Assembly (NCBI GenBank): GCA_018241665.1
Contig: JAFEDK010000009.1
Coordinates: forward strand, 1-64,000
Direction of reading: 5' to 3'
Length of the DNA: 64,000 nt
From: Pseudomonadota bacterium
Lineage (GTDB): Bacteria > Pseudomonadota > Gammaproteobacteria > Burkholderiales > Rhodocyclaceae
Position numbers and translations under genes: made by a program. Position 1 is the first letter of the stretch. Each line of letters opens with the position of its first letter. Below are positions 56,514-64,000 of the stretch, piece after piece. Below the pieces are notes generated by a model. That model was given only the letters and a program-made list of their open reading frames with translations. It made no database searches and was not told the DNA's origin.

Positions 56514-57336
56514 GCTTCACGTAAATCGGCGCAAAAGCCTCGTTCTGGGTCACCACCACCAGGCGCTCCTTTACCAGTTCAAGTGTCGCCAGGAAACTGA
56601 CAATCAGCCCTGCGACCCCCAGCCCGGGATCGAACAGGGACTCAAATACAACAAATGCGTCGTCCTGCAACTTGCGCAGGATCAAGCTCATGTGCTCGCG
56701 CACCGACAGCTCTTCCCGCTGGATCGTGTGATTCCGACGCAAGCGACTCTGCCGGGCGATCTTTAGCCAGGCCAGCTGCAGGTCATGCAAACTCACTTCG
56801 GGCAGGCGCTCAATGACTTTTTCGGCCACGAACACACCCACCCACTCGAAATCGCGCTCCACCCGCGGCATGGCGTCCAGCCTCACGGCCGCCATCTTGA
56901 CCTGCTCGTACTCAAGCAGCCGGCGCACCAACTCCGCCCGCGGATCAATCTCTTCCGCCTCATCCGCCCGCGGAGGCCGGGGCAGCAGCATCCGCGACTT
57001 GATCTCCAGCAGCGTCGCCGCCATCAACAAGTAGTCGGCCGCGAGCTCCAGATTGTGCTGGCGCATCGCCTCCACATATTCCAGATACTGAGCCGTCAAC
57101 GGCACCATCGGAATGTCGAGGACGTTGATGTTGGCCTTGCGGATCAGGTACAGCAGCAGATCCAGCGGCCCCTCGAAGGCCTCGAGGATAACCTCGAGGG
57201 CATCGGGTGGAATGTACAGATCCTTGGGGAGGGCGAAGATCGGCTGGCCATACATCCGGCCAATCACCCCTTCCAGGGGGTCCGCGACAGGCGCCAGATC
57301 GAGCGGCGTGTTCAGCTCCCCGCCCATGCTGTGCAC
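56485..57336 (-). CDS. scpA: segregation and condensation protein ScpA
   Basis: 283 residues. The kleisin N-terminal region has [23 protein letters not shown] and the helix [32 protein letters not shown]. It links the SMC heads with ScpB. An alternative start is ATG 57327. It lies 58 bases downstream of trpS, same strand. Confidence 0.94.
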   Translation of the reverse strand: MHSMGGELNTPLDLAPVADPLEGVIGRMYGQPIFALPKDLYIPPDALEVILEAFEGPLDLLLYLIRKANINVLDIPMVPLTAQYLEYVEAMRQHNLELAADYLLMAATLLEIKSRMLLPRPPRADEAEEIDPRAELVRRLLEYEQVKMAAVRLDAMPRVERDFEWVGVFVAEKVIERLPEVSLHDLQLAWLKIARQSRLRRNHTIQREELSVREHMSLILRKLQDDAFVVFESLFDPGLGVAGLIVSFLATLELVKERLVVVTQNEAFAPIYVKRAYSERADA

Positions 57337-57394
57337 CTTAGCACGCCGGGGGTACGCCCCCCAAGCCAGCCGCAGCCCCGCGTCGGCACTGCCA

Positions 57395-58597
57395 TCAGCT
57401 GTAGCTCAAGCCCATTGAATCACGCACTTCGCGCATGGTTTCCTGGGCCAGCTTGCGAGCCTTGTCGCAACCGTCGGCAACGATGGCGCGCACCAGTGAA
57501 GGATCGTCCAGATAGGGCTGGGCGCGCTCGCGCATCACTTCCTGCTCCTTCAGCACCGCATCGATGACCGGCTGCTTGCACTCGATGCAGCCGATGCCGG
57601 CGCTGGTGCACCCCTGGGTCACCCAGTTGCGGGTCGTATCGTCGGAGTAGATCACATGGAACTGCCACACCGGGCACTTCTCCGGATTGCCGGGGTCGGT
57701 GCGCCGCACGCGCGCCGGATCGGTCTGCATGGTGCGGATCTTCTTGGACACCGAATCGGTTTCCTCACGCAGGAAAATCGTGTTCCCATAGGACTTGGAC
57801 ATCTTCTGTCCATCCAGGCCGGGCATCCGTGAAGCCTCGGTGAGGAGCGCATCGGGCTCAACGAGGATCACCTTGCCGCTACCTTCCAGATAACCGTACA
57901 GCCGCTCCCGGTCACCCAGCGACAGGTTCTGGGTCTCCTCCAGCAAGGCCTTGCCGAGGGCCAGACCTTCCTCGTCACCATTCTGCTGGAAGCGGGTACG
58001 GAATTCTTCGTACAGCTTGGCACGCTTGGAACCCAGCTTCTTGACCGCCTCCTTGGCCTTTTCCTCGAAGCCGGGCTCACGGCCATACATATGATTGAAA
58101 CGACGGGCCAGCTCGCGCGTGAATTCCACGTGGGGCAGCTGGTCCTCGCCAACCGGCACCTTGTCGGCGCGGTAGATCAGGATGTCGGCGCTCATCAGCA
58201 GCGGATAGCCGAGGAAGCCGTAGGTGGACAAATCCTTGTGCACCAGCTTTTCCTGCTGGTCCTTGTAAGTCGGCACCCGCTCCAGCCAGCCCAGCGGTGT
58301 CATCATCGACATCAGCAGATGCAGCTCGGCATGCTCGGGCACACGGGACTGAATGAAGATCGTCGCCTGGGACGGATCGACACCTGCCGCCAGCCAGTCG
58401 ACGATCATGTCCCACACGCTGTTTTCGATGCCACGGGGATTGTCGTAATCAGTCGTCAGCGCATGCCAGTCGGCCGCGAAGAACAGGCAGGGATACTCGG
58501 CCTGCAGCTTGACCCAGTTTTTCAGCACACCGTGGTAGTGGCCGAGGTGGAGCCGCCCGGTGGGGCGCATACCGGAAAGGACGCGTTCAGCGAACAT
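57395..58597 (-). CDS. trpS: tryptophanyl-tRNA synthetase
   Basis: 400 residues, class I synthetase. The HIGH motif is HLGHYHG near residue 17 and the KMSKS motif is QKMSKSYGN. It charges tRNA-Trp. The short CNTF-like insertions are those of the longer bacterial form. The M50 gene start is seven bases from it, so it is likely co-transcribed. Confidence 0.95.
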   Translation of the reverse strand: MFAERVLSGMRPTGRLHLGHYHGVLKNWVKLQAEYPCLFFAADWHALTTDYDNPRGIENSVWDMIVDWLAAGVDPSQATIFIQSRVPEHAELHLLMSMMTPLGWLERVPTYKDQQEKLVHKDLSTYGFLGYPLLMSADILIYRADKVPVGEDQLPHVEFTRELARRFNHMYGREPGFEEKAKEAVKKLGSKRAKLYEEFRTRFQQNGDEEGLALGKALLEETQNLSLGDRERLYGYLEGSGKVILVEPDALLTEASRMPGLDGQKMSKSYGNTIFLREETDSVSKKIRTMQTDPARVRRTDPGNPEKCPVWQFHVIYSDDTTRNWVTQGCTSAGIGCIECKQPVIDAVLKEQEVMRERAQPYLDDPSLVRAIVADGCDKARKLAQETMREVRDSMGLSYS

Positions 58598-58603
58598 GGG
58601 ATA

Positions 58604-59263
58604 TCAGAGTCCAAAAACGATTGCGATAGCAAAACGGAACAGGGCCACCAGTGGCCCGAGAATGTCGCCAAGGATACCGGTGAATAGCAACAACAGCAGG
58701 ATCGGGAAACCATAAGGCTCGATCTGCGCAAACTTGTAGGCTGGCCGCGCCGGCAGCAGGCTGACCATGATCCGGCCACCATCCAGCGGCGGCAGCGGCA
58801 ACAGATTAAGGAACATCAGCACTGCGTTGATCTGGATCCCCGCGTCAGCCATCTTCGCCATGGGCAGCGCGTAGACATTTTCCGGAGCGGCTACCGCCAG
58901 CCGGAATAGCAGCGCCCAGCCCAGCGCCATCGCCAGATTGGCCAGCGGCCCCGCCGCAGCCACCCACAGCATGTCTGCCTTCGGATTGCGCAGCCGCCCG
59001 AAATTGACCGGAACCGGCTTGGCCCAGCCGAAGAGCATCGGCGAACCACCCGCCAGCGCACTCACCGCGACAATCAATCCCGGCACCAGCACCGTCCCAA
59101 CGGGGTCAATATGACGCAGTGGATTCAAGCTGATCCGTCCGGCCCACTCCGCCGTCGCATCGCCAAAATGGCGAGCGGCATAGCCGTGCGCAGCCTCGTG
59201 CAGCGTAATGGCGAATAGAACGGGCAAGGCCCAGATGGTCAGGGTGGAAATCAGTTCTTGCAT
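58604..59263 (-). CDS. site-2 protease family (M50) membrane metalloprotease
   Basis: 219 residues, five or so membrane spans. The zinc motif is HEAAH (TLHEAAHGYAARH) and the third ligand is in NLLPLPPLDGG. It cleaves membrane proteins within the bilayer; its target is unknown. The family often lies next to trpS in Beta- and Gammaproteobacteria. Confidence 0.9.
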   Translation of the reverse strand: MQELISTLTIWALPVLFAITLHEAAHGYAARHFGDATAEWAGRISLNPLRHIDPVGTVLVPGLIVAVSALAGGSPMLFGWAKPVPVNFGRLRNPKADMLWVAAAGPLANLAMALGWALLFRLAVAAPENVYALPMAKMADAGIQINAVLMFLNLLPLPPLDGGRIMVSLLPARPAYKFAQIEPYGFPILLLLLFTGILGDILGPLVALFRFAIAIVFGL

Positions 59264-59366
59264 GGTTCAGACCGCCAAGGGCCGGCGATTCTATCAGAGC
59301 CGGACGCGGACGCCGTCTCCGGCCCCGCACACGCGGCAAGGCTGGAACGCGGACCCCACCAGCAGC

Positions 59367-59990
59367 TCACAGGCCAAAGGGCTCGAGACTGCCCCGCCCT
59401 TCACGCACCAGTTCCGGCACCCCGCTGGTCAGGTCGATGACCGTCGTCGCTTCCCCACGACAGGCGCCCGCCTCAATGACCAGATCGACCTCCTTCTCGA
59501 GCCGGTCGCGGATCTCCTCGGCGTCGGTCAGAGGATGCTCCTCATCCGGCAATAACAAGGTCGAACTCAGCATCGGCTCGCCCAACTCTGCCAGCAGCGC
59601 CGACACCACCGGATGATCCGGAATGCGGATGCCGATCGTCTTGCGCTTGGGATGGAGCACCCGCCGCGGCAACTCCTTGGTGCCTTCCAGGATGAAGGTG
59701 TAGGGCCCCGGCGTGGTGGCCTTGAGCAGACGGTACTGAGTGTTATCCACCCGAGCATAGGTTGCGATTTCCGACAGATCGCGACACAACAGCGTGAACT
59801 GATGGCGCTCATCCACATCGCGGATGCGCCGGATGCGGGCCAGCAAGGGACTGTCGCCGGTACGCCCGCCAAGGGCATACGCCGAGTCGGTGGGAAAGGC
59901 GACGAGACCGCCATCCCGCATGATCTGCGCGGCCTGCTTGATCAGCCGCTGCTGGGGTTGTTCAGGGTGAACGGAAAAGAACTGGGCCAT
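59367..59990 (-). CDS. YciO/Sua5-type protein (YrdC domain)
   Basis: 207 residues, a single YrdC domain: FPTDSAYALGGR, TPGPYTFILEGTKELP, RIPDHPVV, and a conserved SSTLLLPDEE. Sua5 members make threonylcarbamoyl-AMP for tRNA modification; the short YciO branch is less defined. Here the second Sua5 domain is missing, favouring YciO. It lies in the series with the PHP and M50 genes. Confidence 0.87.
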   Translation of the reverse strand: MAQFFSVHPEQPQQRLIKQAAQIMRDGGLVAFPTDSAYALGGRTGDSPLLARIRRIRDVDERHQFTLLCRDLSEIATYARVDNTQYRLLKATTPGPYTFILEGTKELPRRVLHPKRKTIGIRIPDHPVVSALLAELGEPMLSSTLLLPDEEHPLTDAEEIRDRLEKEVDLVIEAGACRGEATTVIDLTSGVPELVREGRGSLEPFGL

Positions 59991-60013
59991 GATTCAGACT
60001 AGGAGAATGAGAT

Positions 60014-60853
60014 TTACTGCAAACGCGTCCACACCGGCGTGAGGTCGGGAGGCAGAAGGGGCGCACGCCCCAAATCAATAGGGCTGTCTTCCGGGCCATG
60101 GAAGTCGGAAGCTCGCGATGCCAGCAGACCGAACTTGCGGGCCAGGCGCGCAAAGGCCAGCACCTGGCCACCATCGTGGGCACCACATGACACCTCCACG
60201 GCATCCCCCCCCTGGTCGCGGAAAGTCTCGAGCAGGATGTCCATTTCCGCATGACTCAGGCGATAGCGCCCTGGATGGGCGATCACCGCCAAGCCGCCAG
60301 CGCCCTTGATCCAGCCGAGGGCATCCTCCAGCGTAGCCCACACGTGCTCCACATAGCCCGGTTTGCCGCGGGCCAGATAGTGCAGGAAGACGTCATGGAC
60401 GTTCTTGGCACAACCTTTCTCGACAAGGAAGCGGGCAAAATGGGCGCGACTCAACAGCGCCGGATTGCCGGCGTAGGCGAGCGCACCGTCAAGGGCACCG
60501 GAGATGCCGATCCGCTCCAGTTCGGCAGCGATGCGCGCAGCGCGGCCATCACGCCCGCCGCGCACCTGGGCCAGCCCCTCTATGAGCGCCGGGTTGGTGG
60601 GGTCGATGCCCAACCCCACCAAATGCACCGTCTGGTCCAGCCAGGACACCGAGATCTCCACGCCTGGCACGAAACTCAGGCCGATTTCACGAGCCTCGGT
60701 CGCAGCTTCGTCGAGCCCCAGCAATTCGTCGTGGTCGGTCAGCGCGAGGAGATCCACCCCATTGGCCTTGGCGCGGCGAACAACGGCCGCCGGCGCCAGC
60801 GTGCCGTCGGACGCAGTGGAGTGACAGTGCAGATCCGCATTGAAAGCATTCAT
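60014..60853 (-). CDS. PHP-domain phosphoesterase (YciV / nucleoside bisphosphatase type)
   Basis: 279 residues. The PHP metal ligands are in DLHCHSTASDG, LTDHDE, GVEISVSW, ARKFGL-type helix and DFHGPEDSP. Relatives such as YciV/RnAM hydrolyse 3',5'-nucleoside bisphosphates and RNA 5' ends. ATG 60853 overlaps the stop of the upstream hydrolase gene by four bases. Confidence 0.88.
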   Translation of the reverse strand: MNAFNADLHCHSTASDGTLAPAAVVRRAKANGVDLLALTDHDELLGLDEAATEAREIGLSFVPGVEISVSWLDQTVHLVGLGIDPTNPALIEGLAQVRGGRDGRAARIAAELERIGISGALDGALAYAGNPALLSRAHFARFLVEKGCAKNVHDVFLHYLARGKPGYVEHVWATLEDALGWIKGAGGLAVIAHPGRYRLSHAEMDILLETFRDQGGDAVEVSCGAHDGGQVLAFARLARKFGLLASRASDFHGPEDSPIDLGRAPLLPPDLTPVWTRLQ

Positions 60854-61728
60854 GGCTTATTCGACAACAAAAAGGTCTCGATGATCCGCGCGACGAGTTC
60901 CGGCTGATCATGGTGCAGATTGTGGCCGGAGTCGGAAACCTCGACCTCCTGAAAGCGCAGGAAGCACGCCTTCCCTTCCGCATGCGCCGCGTCGCTGACG
61001 CCGAGCCGGCGGCGCAGTACGGGATCAGCCGGCTCGATCCACAGGGTCGGCGCGCTCACGCGACGCCAGCAAGCAAGGGCTTCCGCCCTGCGATAGGGAA
61101 TCGGATTGACCCGGCGATGGGCAGGGTCGCCTGCCATGCGGATACCGTTGGCTCCATCAGGCTCACCAAGGTGCCGAGCGAGGAACGCCGCCCTTTCCGG
61201 CGTGAGTCGTGGATTGTCCGCCTGCAGCCTGGCAGCCAGCACCTCCCGGTCGGGGTAGCAGCGGAAAGTAGAGTCGTCCTCAAGCTGCAGCAACCATTTT
61301 TCCATCCGCCCCGGCGCATCGTCCGGCCGGCTGTCGGCCAGGCCGAAGGCATCGAGAGCAATGAGCAAAGCGACCCGACCAGGCCGAACGCCCGCGTACT
61401 GGCAGGCGACATTGCCACCTAGACTATGGCCGATCAGACTCACCGGCTGATCAGGAGAAACGACGCGCAAGATCGCGTCCAGGTCGGCCAGATAGTCCGG
61501 ATACCAATAGGCATCGCCCCCCGACCACTCCGTCTCCCCGAAACCGCGCCAATCCGGGGCGATCACATGCCACTCGGCCTGCAAGGCATCGACGATGAAC
61601 TGGAAGGAGGCGGACACATCCATCCAGCCATGCAGAACGATGAGCTTGGGAGCGCCTTCGCGCCCCCATTCGCGCAGGTGGTAGCGCAGGCCACGAATGC
61701 CGACGAAACGGCTTCTCGAAGGGATCAT
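60850..61728 (-). CDS. alpha/beta hydrolase
   Basis: 292 residues. The oxyanion motif is VLHGWMD, the nucleophile elbow GHSLGGN (Ser), an acid in the LWIEPADPVL strand and the His in DSGHNLHHDQPE. It is likely an esterase or lipase-like enzyme of unknown substrate. It heads the minus-strand series that leads to rluB and is divergent from the gcv riboswitch. Confidence 0.85.
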   Translation of the reverse strand: MIPSRSRFVGIRGLRYHLREWGREGAPKLIVLHGWMDVSASFQFIVDALQAEWHVIAPDWRGFGETEWSGGDAYWYPDYLADLDAILRVVSPDQPVSLIGHSLGGNVACQYAGVRPGRVALLIALDAFGLADSRPDDAPGRMEKWLLQLEDDSTFRCYPDREVLAARLQADNPRLTPERAAFLARHLGEPDGANGIRMAGDPAHRRVNPIPYRRAEALACWRRVSAPTLWIEPADPVLRRRLGVSDAAHAEGKACFLRFQEVEVSDSGHNLHHDQPELVARIIETFLLSNKP

Positions 61729-61749
61729 CCTTGATAGTGTATCAGACCC

Positions 61750-61778
61750 TTGTCGCGCCTCGCCCTCGATGGTAAGGT
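61750..61778 (+). promoter_or_regulatory. gcv operon promoter
   Basis: -35 TTGTCG (61750-61755), a 17-base spacer, -10 TAAGGT (61773-61778). The start would fall about 61785, eight bases before the first riboswitch stem. The -10 is imperfect, so confidence is moderate. Confidence 0.5.
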
Positions 61779-61792
61779 GCGCGCCGTCGTGT

Positions 61793-61987
61793 GGGAGAGC
61801 GTTCGCCGGCCTGTTGCCGCGAACCGCCGAAGGCGCAACCCCCGGAACCGCTCAGGCAAAAGGACCGCCGACGAATCAAGAATCTGGAGAGTGATGCCCC
61901 CTGCCCATTGCGCAGGCCGCATCCACCGAAGGGGCACGCAGAGGGTCGAGACCGCTGCAATCTCTCAGGTACAAAGGACAGATGGGG
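61793..61987 (+). promoter_or_regulatory. tandem glycine riboswitch of the gcv operon
   Basis: Aptamer 1 runs from GGGAGAGC (61793) through GCCGAAGGCGCAAC to CTCAGGCAAAAGGACCG (about 61867). Aptamer 2 runs from CTGGAGAG (61884) through CACCGAAGGGGCA to TCTCTCAGGTACAAAGGACAG. Both cores are complete and the linker is short. Glycine binding is the family's function, and gcvTHP is its classic target: glycine turns on glycine cleavage. Confidence 0.95.
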
Positions 61988-62026
61988 CCGAAGCGAATTC
62001 ACTTCGCATCGGCCCCATTGCTTTTC
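61982..62026 (+). terminator. expression-platform terminator of the gcv riboswitch
   Basis: ATGGGGCCGA (61982-61991) pairs with TCGGCCCCAT (62009-62018), with an inner stem GCGAA/TTCGC, followed by TGCTTTTC. Its 5' arm overlaps the 3' end of aptamer 2 (P1 region), so glycine binding should prevent its formation and allow read-through into gcvT. This is an ON switch by structure. Confidence 0.8.
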
Positions 62027-62056
62027 TACACTGGAACGATTGTCACGGAGAGCCCC

Positions 62057-63139
62057 ATGGCCCAACAAACCCCGCTTCACGCCTCCCATATTGCCGCCGG
62101 CGCCCGCATGGTCGACTTTGCCGGCTGGGACATGCCGGTCAATTACGGCTCGCAGATCGAGGAGCACCACGCGGTGCGCCGCGACGCCGGCATGTTCGAC
62201 GTCTCCCACATGCTCGCCCTCGACCTGGAGGGTGCCGACGCCAAGGCCTTCCTGCGCGGCCTGATCGCCAACGACGTGGCCAAGCTCACCGAATCCGGCA
62301 AGGCGCTTTACTCCTGCATGCTCAACGATCAGGGCGGCGTCATCGACGACCTGATCGTTTACTTCCTGACCGACACCCACTACCGCATCGTCGTCAATGC
62401 CGGCACCGCCGACAAGGACGTGGCCTGGATGCATCAGCGCCTGGCCGCCACCGGCACGCAGGCCACGCTCGCCGTGCGCCGCGATCTGGCGATGATCGCC
62501 GTACAGGGCCCCAATGCCCGCGCCAAGACCTGGGCGGCCCTCCCCGGCGCCGAGGCTGCATCCACCGGCCTCAAAGTGTTCCAGGCCGCCGCGTTCGGCG
62601 ACATCTTCATCGCCCGCACCGGCTACACCGGCGAGGACGGTTTCGAGCTGACCCTGCCGGTCGACAAGGCCGTTGCTACCTGGAATGCCCTCGTCTCCGC
62701 CGGAGTCAAGCCCTGCGGCCTCGGTGCCCGTGACACCCTGCGCCTGGAGGCTGGCATGGCCCTCTACGGTAACGACATGGACGACACGGTGTCCCCGCTG
62801 GATGCCGGCCTGGCCTGGACGGTGGACTTCAAGGACGAAAGCCGCAACTTTGTCGGCAAGGCCACCCTCGTCGCCAACGGCGCCGGCAAGCAGACCCTCG
62901 GCCTGATCCTCGAAGACAAAGGCGTGCTGCGCTCCCACCAGAAGGTGATCACCGCGCAGGGCGAAGGCGAAACCACCAGCGGCACCTTCTCGCCGACGCT
63001 GGAAAAATCCATCGCGCTGGCCCGCCTGCCGCTCGGCGTGGCTGCTGGCGACTCGGTCGAAGTCGAGATCCGCGGCAAGCGCCTCAAGGCCCGTGTGGTA
63101 AAAGCCCCCTTTGCCCGCAACGGCAAGGCGCTGGCCTGA
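62057..63139 (+). CDS. gcvT: glycine cleavage system T protein (aminomethyltransferase)
   Basis: 360 residues. ATG 62057 has CGGAG at 62046. [28 protein letters not shown] and the YTGEDGFEL motif are family signatures, with the Asp in MFDVSHM. It uses tetrahydrofolate to release ammonia and form methylene-THF from the H-protein. gcvH follows 55 bases downstream. Confidence 0.96.
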   Translation: MAQQTPLHASHIAAGARMVDFAGWDMPVNYGSQIEEHHAVRRDAGMFDVSHMLALDLEGADAKAFLRGLIANDVAKLTESGKALYSCMLNDQGGVIDDLIVYFLTDTHYRIVVNAGTADKDVAWMHQRLAATGTQATLAVRRDLAMIAVQGPNARAKTWAALPGAEAASTGLKVFQAAAFGDIFIARTGYTGEDGFELTLPVDKAVATWNALVSAGVKPCGLGARDTLRLEAGMALYGNDMDDTVSPLDAGLAWTVDFKDESRNFVGKATLVANGAGKQTLGLILEDKGVLRSHQKVITAQGEGETTSGTFSPTLEKSIALARLPLGVAAGDSVEVEIRGKRLKARVVKAPFARNGKALA

Positions 63140-63194
63140 CCGCAGAACGGCGTCGAACCCCATTCCCCTTCATCGACTTGAACAAGGACATACC

Positions 63195-63572
63195 ATGAAC
63201 ACTCCCGCGAACCTGCGCTACACCGCCTCCCACGAATGGGTCCGCGTCGAAGCGGACGGCACCCTGACCATCGGTGTCACCGACCACGCCCAGGAAGCCC
63301 TCGGCGACGTGGTCTTCCTCGAGCTGCCGGAAGCCGGCCGCGTCGTCGCCAAGGAAGAAGCCATCGCCGTGATCGAATCCGTCAAGGCCGCCTCCGACAT
63401 CTACGCGCCGGTCGCCGGCGAGATCCTCGAAGCCAACCAGGCCGCCGTGGACGCCCCCGAGTCCGTCAATGCCGACGCCTACGCCGCCTGGCTGTTTAAG
63501 ATCAAGCCGGCCAACGCCGCCGACGTGGACGGTCTGCTGGACGCCGCCGGCTACGAAGCGGCCATCGGCTGA
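63195..63572 (+). CDS. gcvH: glycine cleavage system H protein
   Basis: 125 residues. The lipoyl lysine is in [14 protein letters not shown]; the fold begins [13 protein letters not shown]. It shuttles the aminomethyl group between GcvP and GcvT. ATG 63195; the gene ends 12 bases before a perfect hairpin. Confidence 0.96.
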   Translation: MNTPANLRYTASHEWVRVEADGTLTIGVTDHAQEALGDVVFLELPEAGRVVAKEEAIAVIESVKAASDIYAPVAGEILEANQAAVDAPESVNADAYAAWLFKIKPANAADVDGLLDAAGYEAAIG

Positions 63573-63584
63573 TCACCCCTTCGC

Positions 63585-63607
63585 GGGCGCGCCCGGTCGG
63601 CGCGCCC
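63585..63607 (+). other. perfect hairpin between gcvH and gcvP
   Basis: GGGCGCGCC pairs with GGCGCGCCC over five loop bases (CGGTC). No T-run follows (CACCCTGC), so it is not a good terminator. It could stabilise the gcvTH part of the mRNA or tune gcvP expression. Confidence 0.5.
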
Positions 63608-63645
63608 CACCCTGCTGTTGCTGTAACCCAACCCGAGTTTCTCCC

Positions 63646-64000
63646 ATGTCGAAGACCCTTCTCTCCGCCCCGCTCGCCACGCTCGAACAGGGCGACGACT
63701 TCATTCGCCGTCATCTGGGGCCCTGTGCCAACGAGCTGCCGGCCATGCTCGCCGCCGTCGGCGTCGATTCTCTGGACACCCTGGTCGCCCAGACCGTGCC
63801 TGCCGGCATCCGCCTGCCCGCCCCGCTGGCCCTCGGCGAACCGACGCCGGAACACGTCGCCCTCGCCAAGCTCAAGACCATCGCCGGCAAGAATGTGCTG
63901 AAGAAGTCCCTCATCGGCATGGGCTACTACGACACCATCACGCCGAAGGTCATCCTCCGCAACGTGATGGAGAACCCGGGTTGGTACACCGCCTACACGC
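63646..64000 (+). CDS. gcvP: glycine dehydrogenase (P protein), N-terminal part only
   Basis: About 118 codons are visible before the window ends. It starts [21 protein letters not shown], and FIRRHLGP and [30 protein letters not shown] are GcvP signatures. The full PLP enzyme (about 950 residues) decarboxylates glycine and loads the H-protein. It is the last gene of the riboswitch-controlled gcvTHP set. Confidence 0.95.
   Translation, partial: MSKTLLSAPLATLEQGDDFIRRHLGPCANELPAMLAAVGVDSLDTLVAQTVPAGIRLPAPLALGEPTPEHVALAKLKTIAGKNVLKKSLIGMGYYDTITPKVILRNVMENPGWYTAYT

Overview
The window is chromosomal DNA of a Betaproteobacterium, most likely Rhodocyclales of the Azospira/Dechlorosoma type. That placement is inferred from three things: high-GC coding DNA, the gene orders smc-zipA-ligA, trmJ-cysE-iscR-isc and rimP-nusA-infB-rbfA-truB-rpsO-pnp, and a denitrification nosDFYL block. 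No rRNA or tRNA gene was recognised.

Region 1 (1-8.3 kb) is accessory. It is visibly more AT-rich than the rest and carries two patatin-type lipid hydrolases on the minus strand. One is a very large lipase-3/patatin/multi-membrane-span/GNAT-like fusion and the other is a lipoprotein. It also holds a frameshifted Cys-rich mini-gene, a gene relic beside a terminator, a small gene of unknown function and a degenerate 21-bp tandem repeat. Region 2 (8.3-20.8 kb) runs HAD phosphatase, a divergent class A penicillin-binding protein, a tandem glycine riboswitch with its TRIC-family membrane protein, then nosD-nosF-nosY-nosL, a TumE-like gene pair and a second nosL-like gene. A minus-strand group of peptidoglycan-active proteins follows (lysozyme-like/M15-like, M23, small exported protein), with 35-bp repeats between them.

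Region 3 (20.9-34.7 kb) is core: galU, ligA, zipA and smc on the minus strand; divergently dapC-dapD, pilU, dapE and prmB, then a response regulator. Region 4 (34.7-43.6 kb) is the minus-strand series trmJ, cysE, iscR, an extra cysteine desulfurase, iscS, iscU, iscA, hscB, hscA, fdx and iscX, followed by a glutathione peroxidase. The iscR promoter is overlapped by two 25-bp IscR-type boxes. Region 5 (43.6-61.7 kb) holds suhB and tesA, then two minus-strand translation and chromosome series. The first is rimP-nusA-infB-rbfA-truB-rpsO-pnp, with an attenuator-like hairpin in the leader. The second runs alpha/beta hydrolase, PHP phosphatase, YciO-like, M50 protease, trpS, scpA, scpB and rluB. Smc with ScpA/ScpB gives the full condensin set inside the window. 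Region 6 (61.7-64 kb) is a second tandem glycine riboswitch with a clear terminator platform, driving gcvT-gcvH-gcvP; gcvP is cut by the window end.

The most interesting items are the lipid-hydrolase island, the M23 protein coupled to an exported small protein (possible effector-immunity pair), the TumE-like pair inside the nos operon, and two glycine riboswitches in one window controlling glycine cleavage and a putative glycine transport protein.
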